Shown here: positions 25,100-38,930 of the stretch, in pieces | Layout of the letters: each line of letters starts with the position of its first letter | Position numbering within the stretch: the stretch's first letter is position 1 | NCBI RefSeq assembly: GCF_023101765.2 | Contig: NC_064230.1 | Span: forward strand, 4,278,001 to 4,342,000 | Source: Spodoptera frugiperda | Taxonomy: Eukaryota; Arthropoda; Insecta; Lepidoptera; Noctuidae | Direction of reading: 5' to 3' | DNA length: 64,000 bases | Made by a program: the position numbers and the translations under genes | The notes under the pieces: model-generated | What the model was told of the DNA's origin: nothing | The model's database searches: none | What the model saw: the letters and a program-made list of their open reading frames with translations, nothing else

Positions 25100-25390
25100 A
25101 ATAATACGCAACATCACGGCTTTAATCAGAGTAAGCAGAGATGCACATTACGTCATGTAATGCCCTTACCTATACAAAATACACCCACTCTTCACCATTT
25201 GTGTTATAAGTCCCATGTAATAGGGGGTGAGCCTATTGCCATATAGTGGGCACAATTCCAGACTTCGTGCAACTGCTGGGAAATTTTCGAAAAACCGAAA
25301 AAAGCTCAGTTGTTCTTTGACCGACCCGGGAATCGAGACCCCTTCTCCAGCAGTCGCACTTGCGACTACTCTACCAACGAGGCAGTCATC
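25100..25390 (-). mobile_element. tRNA-derived SINE, copy 1
   Basis: On the minus strand it opens with a tRNA-like head. The A-box candidate TGGTAGAGTAG fits TRGYNNARNNG. The B-box region GTCTCGATTCC is one base off the GGTTCGANNCC pattern. A conserved body follows, including the core at 25208-25241 (AAGTCCCATGTAATAGGGGG). Very similar SINEs are common in moths. Flanks on both sides are shared with the copy at 50.6 kb. There is no poly(A) tail at the minus-strand 3' end. Confidence 0.8.
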
Positions 25391-26535
25391 ATATTAAGAA
25401 AAACCATTTGTTTTACAGTTAATACCGGTAGCATGATGATGACTGAAGAATTTAACTTATCTGCTAGTGCTAGCTTCACGAACTAATGAGTTTCTTGACG
25501 GTTGTCTTCGATACAAGGTTGATCGAACATAAATATTTGATCGTCTACCTATATCTTCCAAACGTATTAAATTTACGTCTAGATACGAGTTTCTTACCTT
25601 CTTTTGAAGGAATTATTATAAAAAATTTATTGTATAGGAAACATTTTATAAGTAGCCATTTATCAGATTACAAGCTACTTGGAAATACTCATTCTGCAAA
25701 ACAGGAGAGGGGCAAACCCTTAAGACATGACATAGACACACGACAAATACCGACAATAAGTTTCAGTTTTTTTTATATTGACTAAGGATGTCTCCCCAGT
25801 CGTCTAATAACAAGGAATCATTATGGAAGTCTTCAGTGCCACTGTAATTATGAATAACGAGATCATTCCATTCCAAGACAAGTTAGTTTCTTGATGTTTG
25901 TTCTTCGATAGAACTCTTATACAATACTTTAACGTATAATAAATTACGTTTTACGTATTATACAATACTTTAATCATAGAATACATTACGTGAGATACAT
26001 CAGTCAGTAGCTGCACAATGTACATACATACGTAGGAAAATATTTACATATTCCACGTAGAAACAGCACTTCAACACGACACATACAAACAAGAATGTAG
26101 TTCAAGAGACAAGAGAGATATATGTATGTACTAAGTTTATACTAGCCGGGACACAACACACCCCAAATATTATACTTTATGACGTCACAGTCCACCCAGT
26201 ACGTTTCTTGACGGTTGTCTTCGATACAACGTTGACAGAACATATAGTACCTAGCTGTGTATGTGGCTACACACCACTGTGGAATACTGACTAGGTAAGT
26301 CTCATGTCTACACAAGTGAGTATAAAATAATTGATCCATACCGTGTTGAGATGTTCACAGACAATAACAAAAGAAGTTGCATTAGCTGCACAAGTTTACT
26401 TTATATTCGGTAGCTCCCTTATACATATAAAGATCGTATAATATTTAGATCACTCAATAAGTTTCTTGATAGTTGTCTTTTGATACATATTACTGTATTA
26501 CATGAAATGTTGAGATATTACACATGGATATTCCG

Positions 26536-26775
26536 GAAAAGACATCACTGAGAAATAAGGTTCATTAGAGTACTTCACTTCTTTACTTTACTAGGGAATA
26601 TTTAAGAAATGCATTGGATTTCCAGTATTTTACTCTGCGCTCGACGCTTGCTTTAAACGCATGCCTCTACTACGAGACACGTCTGCTACGCAGGCACGCC
26701 CCGCCCACATCTCGTAGCTCTGTCTGCTACGCGGTAGAGCTACGCCGTAGTACTTCACATACTGAGTTACCGCTA
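26536..26775. other. Unassigned insert with CTACG repeats
   Basis: Array paralogues continue after ATTCCGGA with ATGAGGACTTTAATGG, but this copy switches to unrelated sequence. It includes a GC-rich part with repeated GTCTGCTACGC and GTAGAGCTACG motifs (about 26665-26750). It is probably a transposon fragment of unknown family. Confidence 0.35.
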
Positions 26776-28211
26776 TAACTAGAAATGAAACGGTAATCAT
26801 ACGTTCACTTTATACTCTCTGTGTTTCTTGACGGTTGTCTTCGATACAACGCTTGTATAATATATCAATTACGAAACAAGGGGAGAATATTACTTGAAAA
26901 TACTGATTGAGTCAACCTCATCGGGCACCATATATGTGATATGGGCCTCGTTGAACAAATTCATTGGAGTTCCAACGTTTGGGGAAACAGTTGATTTTTC
27001 ACAATATATTAATATTGGTATTTATTAATTGAATATGAATATCAATTGGACGAACTGGGCTAAATTAAAACAAAAACTTATTACATAGATAAGACAATAT
27101 AATTCACGCGACAAACATCGACGCACACAACTAGAACAAACTAGTCTGTCGCTACACTACTCAACGTTTCTTACTGGTTGTCTTCGCTACAACTTTAATA
27201 AATACAATATTTTTATGTCGCACGTAATAACGACAAAGACAAGACGGGGAATGCTTCATAACTATAATCCTGTTCGGAATAATGTTGCTGTACGTATATA
27301 ATGGCAATACAAAACGTTTCTTGACGGTTGTCTTTGACAGAGACCTAATTTTCATATTACACACATGAAATATTGAGAGTTGGAATATAGATATTCTGTG
27401 CATAACGACCACTTTAGTATCGTTCTAAGTGGGGAAATTGTCGTTGTACGTATATCGCATCAAGACGTTCTTAGAAATGATGACCGATGTATCTCGTATG
27501 TCAAACATTTTATCAGGACCGGCTTTGGAACCCAAGATATGACATAGACGACGAAACAATACAGACAATATAATTCATACGACATATATCGACACACACA
27601 CAAGTCCGTATATAGTGAACATTTGCCATAGTAGCAGTCAGTAATATTGTCTCTGAGACATGGAACAATGCACAGGTTCTAATGGTAATGAACCACAGGC
27701 AGATCTATTTTTACATTTCAAAGATTATATTAAGTTTCTTGATGGTTGTCTTCGATACAACTTGTAAAGTTTCGTATTATTTAAATACATTTGAGACTGC
27801 AAACTATTATTAGGGTCAGTCTGACGTGGAACTTTCAAAATGTAATGTATGTTTCATTATCAGTTTAAGTATTCACTGAACTATATGTAGATTTAGACAT
27901 AGATAAAGACAATATAATTCACGCGACAAATATCGACGCACACAATTAGAACAAGCACGAATCATCGGTTGTGGTTTCTTTATAATTGTTCTTCAATACA
28001 ACTTTTAGACGAAATTTTGATCATTAAATATGTTAGAAATACATATGTGGCTTTCTCATTAACCCTTGGAAAACATTACAACACCACATTTCTAAGACAG
28101 CAGAGTTTCTTGACAGTTGTTCCTCGATAGAACTCAATATAGATACGATTCTAAACGTTTCACATACATTAAACATTAAGTACATATCTCAATGTATTTC
28201 TAAATACTGAA

Positions 28212-28626
28212 AAGGATATCTTGTGTAGAACGACCGTAGAGCAGTATCCTCCTCCTCAGTCGTACATTCTTGACAGAATGCTCGTGGTTGACAATGATGC
28301 ATTTTCCCTGGATATCGTAGCTCTCGCGATGTGCCTCCACTTGTTGCGGTCTTCACCCGTAACCCTGGGCACGGGTTCCGCGTTATACCCCGCAGGACTG
28401 GGTCCCTGCTGAACTTCGCCATCTACACACTCCGGCCTACTGAAGTGTAAGATGCCCACCCCCGCGACATGGACGCGCCAGACAGGAATTGCCCAAGTGA
28501 AGAGTAGAGAAGGTGACTCTACTCCCCCCAGGGCCGAGTTAATGGGCGTGTATGATCCCACACCCAAAGGCTTAACACTACCACTACTACAAATATAAAT
28601 AAAACAACATTCAGTTGTTGTATCTT
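28212..28626 (+). repeat. Module M, copy 7
   Basis: Module with six C in the run. Its 3' end stops at TTGTTGTATC, directly joined to a T tract instead of TTGTAAATAC, so the usual M tail is absent. An upstream array change (AATGTATTTCTAAATACTG) also differs from other copies. Confidence 0.85.
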
Positions 28627-29495
28627 TTTTTTTTAAGTTAAGTTTCATTTATTGTTTACACTACAGTATTCTTATATTTGTTCTATTTTGTGAATTTTGT
28701 GTTTTTTTTTACGGATCGGTAAGTAGGGGACATAGATTTTAAATGTTTGTTCTTATTATAATCTAGGTCGTATTTAAAATGTTATCTTCTAGGTTTCATA
28801 GATTGTTGACAAACATGATATTATTGTAACTGTAAATAACGAATTATAAATTAACATTTATACCATTTTGAAATGATTATGGTTTACATTTTTAGACATA
28901 AAATGGAATGAATTGAAAGCCTATTTAATTATTGTGTACAGACTTTCAATGTAAACGCAGTACTGAGATACCACTCCCGCGACTGGATCCTCTTTTACTT
29001 TCTCTAAAAACTCAATATCTTAATAACAAAGCTCAAAATAGCCAAGAAATAGTTATTTATTTATTTATTCAAAGTAAAATAGTATAACATTACAGTTATT
29101 ACACCAAAGCGTTATACATTTCATATTATAATACCAAATTAAATTCGGCAAAAAATAATAAAACCATAAAATACAAATAGTACAAATAAAAAGAATACAA
29201 AATACAAAATACAAAAAGAACAAACAGTAAAGGAAAAAAAAAGATAACTTAAAAACTAAAATATACCAGTTAAGGCCACACTATACAATAAAAAATGCCG
29301 TAACATCGGCTATTCTAGTCAAAATACGATTAGTACAATGGTGTCGCCATACAAATCGTAGATATAAAGAGTACACACGCATCGATAAGCATGTTCTAAA
29401 AATAAATTGTTGAGTCACCACACCGGTTGGTTACAAAAAATACTACGGTATTGTAGTAAAATATTGTACTGAAGAATAATTTCAGATTGCCATTC
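28625..29495 (-). other. AT-rich stretch with retroposon 3'-end marks
   Basis: No array boxes are visible here. Read on the minus strand, it ends with an AATAAA signal (28648-28653 on +) about 15 bases before a 10-A tract (28625-28634), as expected for a retroposed 3' end. A second A-rich repeat, AATA units at 29054-29069, lies inside. No protein-coding remnant is recognisable. From about 29450 the sequence resembles the 5S leader. Confidence 0.4.
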
Positions 29496-29613
29496 GCCAA
29501 CGTCCATACCATGTTGAAAGCACCGGTTCTCGTCCGATCACCGAAGTTAAGCAACATCGGGCGCGGTTAGTACTTGGATGGGTGACCGCCTGGGAATACC
29601 GCGGGACGTTAGC
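29496..29613 (+). rRNA. 5S ribosomal RNA gene, copy 3
   Basis: Same as copy 1 except for ACCGCGGGACG in place of ACCGCGTGACG near the 3' end and a CCTTTTG stop with only four T. It lies 14,229 bp after copy 1. Confidence 0.96.
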
Positions 29614-30090
29614 CTTTTGCTATTTCTATTCGCTGTAGTTTTGTTCAAAAACACTTTATTTGAAGTAAATTTTTTGGTGTGCAGAATTTAGAAATAAATT
29701 CACGACACGTTGGATAGCCAAAAAATTAACTGTGAACTTGTGAAGTCATAAAATATTATTTCAAGTAACTTTTTATGGTAATAAAATAGATTATAAAATT
29801 AAACGCATTATATGTATTTAGTAAAGGCACATAAAATATTAATTAACCAAAAAACATCTACACCTAGAAATCCAAAATCCTCTATCTACTCTTTGAATTT
29901 TAAGGAACAAATATAAGATTTTTAATAAAATATAAAGGTCCTGAAAACTCTATCGTAGATAACAATATCTAACAATGTGCGGTATGTGTCGATATCAATA
30001 CAATCTATAAATAAACACCTAGCAGTTATAAAAAAATATGACCTTGATTCACCAAATATTGTACTGAAGATTAATTTTAGCTCAGCATTC
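29614..30090 (+). other. 5S intergenic spacer, second pair
   Basis: Near-identical to the spacer at 15385-15861, again giving a 595-bp unit. No gene is visible. Confidence 0.85.
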
Positions 30091-30208
30091 GCCAACGTCC
30101 ATACCATGTTGAAAGCACCGGTTCTCGTCCGATCACCGAAGTTAAGCAACATCGGGCGCGGTTAGTACTTGGATGGGTGACCGCCTGGGAATACCGCGTG
30201 ACGTTAGC
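30091..30208 (+). rRNA. 5S ribosomal RNA gene, copy 4
   Basis: Full-length 5S with the GCGTGACG form seen in copies 1 and 2. The T run is four bases long, like copy 3. The last bases of the gene take part in a 54-bp tandem duplication. Confidence 0.97.
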
Positions 30209-30313
30209 CTTTTGCCGTTTTACTCAAAACTCTACTTTAGTATTTTTTTTAAAGAACATAGCCTTTTGCCGTTTTACTCAAAACTCTACTTTAGTATTTT
30301 TTTTAAAGAACAT
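30206..30313 (+). repeat. 54-bp tandem duplication after 5S copy 4
   Basis: A unit starting AGCCTTTTGCCGTTTTAC occurs at 30206 and again at 30260, directly adjacent. The unit includes the last bases of the 5S gene and its T-run stop, so the terminator is doubled. The paralogous site after copy 2 has only one unit. Confidence 0.9.
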
Positions 30314-33300
30314 TAGTTTTTTTTAAGTTATGTTTTGATGTATTTATTCAACCAACCTTCCACTAACCAAGTCTTAGAATTATTTATAGACATTCGTCAC
30401 TCCTTAGAACAGAGTCAAAAATATGAAAATTTCAAAAAAAAAAATACAGATACAATAAGTCTCATCACACCTGCATGTGCATTGGAAGTGAGACGTGGAA
30501 CGTTTAATGACGTCATAACCAGAGACACTCATGTTTACAGAGAAACTGATGTTTAATTTCAAACAGACACCACGATAAAGACAATATAATTCATACGACA
30601 TATATCGACGCACACATTAGAACAAGCACGGCGGACGGTACATTGTTAATAATACGGTACATCGTTAATAATAAGTGGGAAGTTACAAATATTCTTGTAG
30701 TCTGAATATTCGTATTTGTATACATTCTCTGCGTATATGTACAGCTATGTAACATGTTTATATAAAGATGTCACGAATGTATTTGTAGTTTCTTGACGGT
30801 TGTCTTGATTGACGTATAAAACTCCAAATTAGCTGCAGGCAATTTCATGGAAAGCTGATAGTTTTGTCACTACAAGTCATTGCAACTAAACAGCCGTCGA
30901 AAGAGAAACAATAGCAGGTTTACTGCTAGACTGACCAAAGAGTTTCTTGTCGGTTGTCTTCGATACAATTGTATGCTTGAATGTCTTTACGACATGGAAT
31001 ATAATTATTTTTTTTTTATCAACATTGAAATTGACATCATTGTGGAATAGTTATACGTTGTATATAACCTCAACTGGTTCTAAGTTGGGAAATTCTTGTT
31101 TATAATACTTCAAGGCGTTCTTAGAGAGACTTTAATGGGCATGTATCCCTAAATTATGATTAGTATTATTTTAATAATTATTACCATCGTTCTAACATTT
31201 CTAATACCGTTACTAATAAATATTAATTCAAGGTATCCATCAGACGATACCCTGAACAGTAAAGATCACCTATTACCGAGGGAAAACGACATACTTTAGT
31301 AGAATAAACGAGTTTCTTGACGGTTGTCTTCGATACAAACTTACAGACTCACTGAGCGTAACAGTTTCATTACATGAACTGCACAAGTTGCTCGACATAA
31401 TGTTAATTAATGCGACGGACACGTTAGTCAGTAGCCGTTTACAAGACCGTTTACACATAGGAACGTATATTTATACATTCCATTAAATATTAAACATTTC
31501 AATAGAAATGCTCCAGGTACAATGACCACTTTGACTGTCATCCTATATCCCCACATACAAATGTATTTTAAGTACTATACTGGTATATTGCCAAAAATAT
31601 TATCAAAATGAGTTATTGATTAAACCACAATATAATTCAGGCGACAAATATCGACGCACACAATTAGAACAAACACACATGTTGAATCATCGGCAGTCAC
31701 CATCGGTTATATTCGATACAACTTTGGAATACATAGTAAGTACATACGAAGGAAACATTGAAATAATATATAATTGTGTGAGTACAGACCACATACAGAC
31801 AACGACTGGGTGAGTGTCATCAGGTGCTGGGTGTGTAGGAGACAAGGAATATAAACAATCCATCGAGTTTACACATTTCTAGACAACATTTAATATTGAC
31901 AATTGAAAGGTCAATGACCTCTGGGAAATATGTGCTGTAAGTCGCTCACACAGCGACATAAAGTAACATCACCACACCCGGAGTTACATGTAGCAAGCTG
32001 GAGTGGCAGTGGGCCGGTCACATTTGTCGAGGAACCGATGACCGTTGGGGTAAACGTGTTCTAGAGTGGAGACCGCGTGTAGGCAAGCGTAGTGTAGGGC
32101 GCCCTCCAGCTAGGTGGAGTGACGATATCCGCACCGATGGCTGGTAGTGGTTGGATGCGTAGAGCTGAAGATCGAGCTCAGTGGCGTACCATTGGAGAGG
32201 CCCACGCCCAGCAGTGGACGAGAACAGGCAAGTTTTCAAGATGAGGATGTACCCACTACCTACAATACAACATAAGGGACAATTGTGTTTCTTGATGGTT
32301 GTATTCGATACAACTTTAGACAATATTCGTATTATATGAACACGAAAGTAACATATTATTTTGTAAGTGGCAGTTAACTACCAACTGTTTAGAAATACTG
32401 ACACATTATGTAATTGTTATAGATTTCATTTCATTTTATATCATTTATTCTTAACTAACACCTCTGGTGCCTGAATGTAGTGCTTCCTTCTAAGACATGA
32501 AACATTATTTAATCTTAGAAAATACTCAAAGCGCACACAATACTCATTGTACGAGTAATTGTTAAACAACTCCGAGCAATGATACTGAGAGGGAAATACA
32601 AATATCTTGAAGCCTCTGAGGCAAAGTACTTATTTATATATCGATATGTGCCTAACCTCTTCTTATACTGAGACGACCCAATGAAAGGTATAGAAATTAA
32701 AATTACACCCAGTCAATACTTTCAAACATCGACACACACAGCTAGAACTAGCAGACTCCCCGTGTACTAAACTGACTTGTTGCACAGTGGTACAACAGCA
32801 ACAAGTAATGAAACTGTACTCTATACACTCGAGGCAGAAGCAATCGCCATCAGCTATATCGGAGCTGTCAGTAAACGGGAACACTGCATTGTAAGAACTG
32901 CTGAACATTAAGTAAATACCAAGGAGTCAATAATTACAACCATAATAAATAGACAAGTATCATTGAAACTGCGGAGGAGAATGGTAATATTGGAGACAAT
33001 TTAGGTACTCCAGTTGACGGTTGTCTTCGACACAACTTGTAAAGTTTCGTATTATTTAAATACGTAGGAAACATTTGAGACTGCAAACTAATTGCAGGTA
33101 CTGACTAGGTCATGTCAGTCTGAAACATCCGTGGAACTTGTATATTTCATTATCAGTTAAACATAAAATATTGATAGGAATGACCACGTGAAACGACATT
33201 TTTTATTATATAGACATAAATGATCTTTGTGTAGTCGGATGGTAACAAAACAAGAGGGGAAACTTAAGTACACTCATAATCACTCTATAAGTTTCTTGAT

Positions 33301-34200
33301 AGTTGTCTTTCGATACATATTACTGTATTACATGAAATGTTGAGATATTACTCATGGATATTCCGGAATGAGGACTTTAATGGCGTAGCTTACACGTACT
33401 AGTAGAACGACATTAGCTGACTTATAGAGAATTAAAAGAAGGCATGCGCAAACATTGCAAACATCGACACACACAGCTAGAACAAGCACACACCCCGTGC
33501 ACTGAACTTGCTGGTAGAACATTGTACTAGACGTTGTACTAACGTTAGCACTTGTCGTAGTAAACAGAGCACACGAGTGACTCCACTCGTACAATAAGTC
33601 TCATCACACCTGCATGTGGCATTGGAAGTGAGACGTGGGACGTTTAATGACGTCATAACCAGAGACACTGATGTTTATTTCCGCACCGATTTATACAACA
33701 CTGAGACGAGTGCAAAATTTAGGTATAAAGACAATATAATTCACGCGACATATATCGACGCACACATTAGAACAAGCGGTTGACGGCACATCGTCACCAG
33801 CCTCTTGACAGTTGTCTTGTGTTTGACACAACTATGAAGATATTCGTATTGTGCGAATGCGAATGAATCCTTACATCTCATCAAGTAGCGACTGGAAGCA
33901 GACTCTGTCTGTCTCCGCGTGGAACAATTACATCACAATATTATTCATAGCACAATACAGTTTGTTGACAGTTGTCCTTCTATGGAACTCTATATGTTCA
34001 ATTGTGTGCTTGCAAGCAACAAATATATTTTACAGTTACACTTATAGTTGTTATAAAACATACAACTTTGATTTCTTGTAATGTAACGTCAATGTATAAT
34101 GACATTTAAAGTCATTCTGTAACCATCATAGCACACGGTTCTTCTTCGATGTAACATATATTTTATCTTAATACATATTTCATGTCACATGAAATACTGA
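30314..34200 (+). repeat. Array segment between 5S pair 2 and M8
   Basis: Box A copies lie near 30788, 30941, 31312, 32290, 33013, 33292 and 33811. Box D copies lie near 30580, 31635, 32730, 33465 and 33735. The part to about 30790 copies 16080-16520. An RTE remnant is listed separately. No gene is visible. Confidence 0.65.
31995..32231 (+). pseudogene. RTE-type LINE C-terminal remnant
   Basis: The + strand encodes GHICRGTDDRWGKRVLEWR, then RSVGRPPARWSDDI, and ends near AEDRAQWRTIGEAHAQQW across frameshifts and in-frame stops. This arrangement is typical of the C-terminal tail of RTE-clade polyproteins of moths. Only about 75 codons remain and the frame is broken at least twice after SDDI. 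It is a dead fragment in the array. Confidence 0.75.
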
Positions 34201-34625
34201 AAAGGATATCTTGTGTAGAACGACCGTAGAGCAGCATCCTCCTCCTCAGTCGTACATTCTTGACAGAATGCTCGTGGTTGACAATGATGCATTTTCCCTG
34301 GATATCGTAGCTCTCGCGATGTGCCTCCACTTGTTGAGGTCTTTACCCGTAACCCTGGGCACGGGTTCCGCGTTATACCCCGCAGGACTGGGTCCCTGCT
34401 GAACTTCGCCATCTACACACTCCGGCCTACTGAAGTGTAAGATGCCCACCCCCGCGACATGGACGCGCCAGACAGGAATTGCCCAAGTGAAGAGTAGAGA
34501 AGGTGACTCTACTCCCCCAGGGCCGAGTTAATGGGCGTGTATGATCCCACACCCAAAGGCTTAATACTACCACTACTACAAATATAAATAAAACAACATT
34601 CAGTTGTTGTATCTTGTAAATACTA
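34201..34625 (+). repeat. Module M, copy 8
   Basis: Full-length module with five C. Private changes include GGTCTTTACCCG for GGTCTTCACCCG and TTAATACTACC for TTAACACTACC. Confidence 0.85.
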
Positions 34626-37600
34626 ATTCTAGAATACATTTATGAACTCGCCATTACAGGGCATGTTGTCTGTATGAAATAATATATTTTATTTAAAAGA
34701 TACATCAACATTACACAGTTCTCTCCTCACTCGGACATATTTTACATAGTACAAAGTAACGTTGTGTACATTAGTACTTTATATTTTGTGAAAAGATCGA
34801 CAGAACCACTTTACTAAAAAATCATGACAAATATTTTTATGAAGAAAACTTACTTTCCCATACATTTTGGCGCATGTCACACAGAGACAAGACTAATTTC
34901 CATTATGTACAAAAAACAATTGACATGTCAGTGACGTCAGACCCGAAATGACAAAGACAGACGCATTCATTTCATATTTGTCTGTTTTGAATGAAAATTA
35001 TGGTCAGACATTAAAAAAAATGGGACCACACTGACATCGTACTCTTTCAAACACAAAAAGAATTTCTCAAATCGGTCTATAACTGACGGAGATATCGATT
35101 AACATACATAAAAAAAAAAAAAATACGGTTGAATTGAGAACCTCCTTCTTTTTTTGAAGTCGGTTAATAAAGATACAACTTTTTTTCTTTTAATGATGAT
35201 TTACATAACAATACAATGAAGTTTCTTGATAGTTGTCTTCGATACAACCCTTTTACAATATTTCAATCATGAAATGAGGGAAAATACAATTAACCCTACA
35301 ATGTAGTTTATTTAAAGAGTTTGTTAATGGTTGTCTTCGATACAAACTTACAGACTCACTGAGCATAACAGTTTCATTATATGAACTACACAAATTTTAT
35401 ATCATAAATATTAGTGTTCCATCTCTTTTTTTTTTAATAAAGAGCCCATAGAGAAGAATCATTTAATAAGTCAGAATATAATTCATGACAATAGCAGCCA
35501 ACAAAGTTTGGCATTTTTAGGTACTCCAGTTGACGAGAACTAGTTTCTTGACGGTTGTCTTCGATACAACTTGTAAAGTTTCGTATTATTTAAATACGTA
35601 GGAAACATTTGAGACTGCAAACTATTATTAGGGTTAGTCTGACGTGGAACTTTCAAAATGTAATGTATGTTTCATTATCAGTTTAAATATTGATAAAAAT
35701 AATCATGTGGAACGACAAATGGTACCAAGTGTGGAAATTGTTGATTTACATATATCGCGTTAAAGTTAACACAGAAAAGACGATTGGCATCTGTAACATT
35801 AAATGTAACAAATAGCAACATTATGTATACTCCACTTCAGACGAGTACATACATGCCTTCATAAGTGGGGAAATCGTTGTTCATCTCATATTCTGATATA
35901 CACACAGAATTAAAGAATGACAATTCACAAGAGAAGAATACATACAGACTTGGAAAAAATGCTTTCTCAACTAGTTTCTTGGCGGTTGTTCTCCGATAAA
36001 CATGTAATATAAACATTTTAATCATAAAATACTTAGCTGGCCATTACATATGTAAGTAGCTGTACATCATATAACAAGCTACTTGGAAATACTGAACGGA
36101 TGGCAAATGCCTTGTAAACATCTGAGAAATATTCAATGTGAATGATCACTTTAAATCATTAAAATGTGTTTAAACCTGGATCTGGACAGTAGAGATGATT
36201 GGGATAAGCGTTTTTGCTTTTCATTAGTTGTCAAGTTTCTTGACGGTTGTTCTCCAATACAACGCGACAAATATGTCGCACGAAGTAAACAATATTTTTT
36301 ATGAGAAGAAGTAGTTGAAAAAAAAGAAGAAGAATAACTTTAAATAAGTAGGAAGTTACAAATATGTATGAAGTACAAAGATGTTACGAATGTATTTGTA
36401 GTTTCTTGACGGTTGTCTACGACACAAGCTAACGTGCAACACTCATAGAACATTAGATATAGTTGCAGTCAGTAATATTTTCGTACCAAATATCGACGCG
36501 CACAGCGTGACATCGAGCGCCTGAATGTAGTGCCGCCTTCTGAGACATGAAATGTTAAGAAACCGCTCTAGTAATGAGCTGAACTTTTTGATGACATAAA
36601 CTATCGAATGAGTTTCTTGACGGTTGTCTTCGAAATAACTTCGATATATACTTTATGCATTAAGTTCCATTGCAGCAGAATGCGACATTGGAAGTTGTAC
36701 ATAGTACATTTAATAATACCGCGGAACTCTCAATATTCAATTATTACATGTGTCTATCACATAAAATACTGGATACATAATGTTGGAACACCACGTATAA
36801 CTACAAATACTTGTATGTTCACAGAAATTACAATTATATAATCATCGATGTTTACCATCACTATAGAAATTTTGAAATGTTTTCAAATGTAGGAGTGGAC
36901 AGAAGACGACTACGTCTGAAGTTTTTGTTTTGTTTTTCGAAATTTGACAAGTTTCTTGACGGTTGTCTTCGATACAACGTTGACAGAACATATAGTACCT
37001 AGCTGTGTATGTGGCTACACACCACTGAGGAATACTGACTAGGTAAGTCTCATGTCTACACAAATGTAGGCAACATCTGTTGAAACATTATTGTTTAACT
37101 TTAAGATTATCAAATGTAGAAAAAGTTCATATTATTATGTTCCATAAAGGACGACCACGTACAAAATACTCCATGTTTATCTTATATATATGTATAAGAT
37201 TACATAATTAATGCAATTGTGTAAGATTCCGTAGGTACATTGAGTTGTACAGAGGTGACGTCATGTCACGTTTATGGGCGAAAACTAAATACAAGTAGAC
37301 ACACACAGCTAGAACAAGCACACACCGCGTGCACTGAACTTGCTGGTAGAACATTGATATATTGTATTGGTAACTTATTTACACTAACTATATTGGTAAT
37401 AATGTTTAATTCGTGAGAAATATACAATGACCACGTAGAACGAGAAACAGTTGTAAGTGGAGAAATTATAGTTTTACATCTCCTCTTGAGGTCCCAGAAT
37501 AAGACGATACCAGTATTCTTATGGAACACTGATTGTACCACATTCATGGACACAATATTGTCACGTTTGACTGATGTGTAAAGTTATAAATACGTTTCAT

Positions 37601-38930
37601 GCACATTTCATGGAAAGATGATATATTTATAAGAACAAGCCACTGCAATTAAAGGATGAAGGAGGATCACAAAAGAAACTTAACAATCTGATTCAACTTC
37701 GAGACTGACCAAAGAGTTTCTTGACGGTTGTCTTCGATACAAGTTACACGATACTAAGATACTAAGAAGATGTTTAATGTACATTTGTTTATCAGTTCAA
37801 ATATTGATAGCAATGGCTGCGTTGGACGACAAATAGTTGTAAGTGGGGAACTCGGACACCTTCGCATGTCCCTCAAATATTGTCCACATAGAACAACCTC
37901 TTCATGACACGTGGAGTGTATAACTAATTCATTGGATTCATTAGAATGGTTCCCAACATAATTGTATATTGTTATATCGTACCAAATACACATAGAACCG
38001 ACAGCGGCAGTCGATACAAGTAGAGGAATCGCAGTTGAAATACAGGAAAATATTTTAACTCTGCTTACATTTGATAGAGTACGAAGAAGTTTCTTGACGG
38101 TTGTCCTTCACAGAACTCTTTTACGACATTTCAGTCATGAAATGTGTAGGAAATATTTATTTGTAGCGGACCATGAGACATGGAATACAAATAGTACAGA
38201 AATATGTTCTATATTACATTAAATGTTTACAAATTACACAATACATGGTTATACTGGACACATGGAAGTAGTACTTTAATGGCGTGCTAATATATATCGT
38301 GTTCATATATTCACACAAAAATGCATTAAGAACACTTTTAACTGTGTTAAATTGAAACATAGACAACACCTCTTCATTGCCTAATCATAGATAAAGACAA
38401 TATAATTCATACGACATATATCGACGCACACAATTAGAACAAACACAACTTAGCACATTGCTTGACGGTTGTCTTCGATACAACTTTGGAAGTATTCGTC
38501 CTACGCAAATATGAAGAAATCATTACATCACATCTAGCGACTGGAAGTGGAGGCTGACTTTAGCGGGACATTACTGTTTTAATCATTTCAGTAACACGTA
38601 TTTCATCGAGGAGTTTCTTGACGGTTGTCTTCTATCTAAGTTCTAAGTGTAGAACTTGTTGATTGATATCACGTCCAAGTTGACACAGAAAACCCGAACT
38701 ATAGTATTTACCATAATACTTTATTAATTTGTATATTCAATATACTTGAAAATACCGACTAGGTCAGTCGTCTTGTGGGACTTACAATATCTCACATACA
38801 CGAGACACTACTGAGAGCTTTTAGTTAAAGCACATGATATTCAATGAGTTTCTTGACGGTTGTTCTACGATGTAACACATATTTTATCTTAATACATATT
38901 TCATATCACATGAAATACTGAAAAGGATAT
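34626..38930 (+). repeat. Array segment between M8 and M9
   Basis: The M tail runs to about 34985. Box A copies lie near 35220, 35543, 35970, 36234, 36400, 36611, 36950, 37712, 38088, 38461, 38611 and 38850. Box D copies lie near 36490, 37295 and 38395. The stretch 36840-37330 recurs at 53830-54330. The stretch 37900-38640 recurs near 47590-48140. No gene is visible. Confidence 0.65.
34999..35169 (+). mobile_element. Non-autonomous element fragment, GAAGTCGGTTAA end
   Basis: It contains TGGGACCACACTGACATCG, an A tract near 35110-35125, and ends GAACCTCCTTCTTTTTTTG then AAGTCGGTTAA. This ending is widespread in lepidopteran genomes as a transposon 3' terminus. It replaces the array sequence expected after the M tail. 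Confidence 0.5.

Larger units (their letters stand above)
24466..28211 (+). repeat. Array segment between M6 and M7
   Basis: The M tail runs to about 24700. Box A copies lie near 24712, 24811, 25068, 25488, 25886, 26205, 26460, 26823, 27167, 27316, 27737 and 28105. Box D copies lie near 27088, 27570 and 27908. The stretch 26880-27720 is one copy of the block at 6180-7000. A SINE and an unassigned insert are listed separately. Confidence 0.65.

Noticed and set aside
25311..25390. Functional tRNA gene
   Set aside because: Only A- and B-box-like motifs are present within a SINE; no cloverleaf with paired acceptor stem is apparent.
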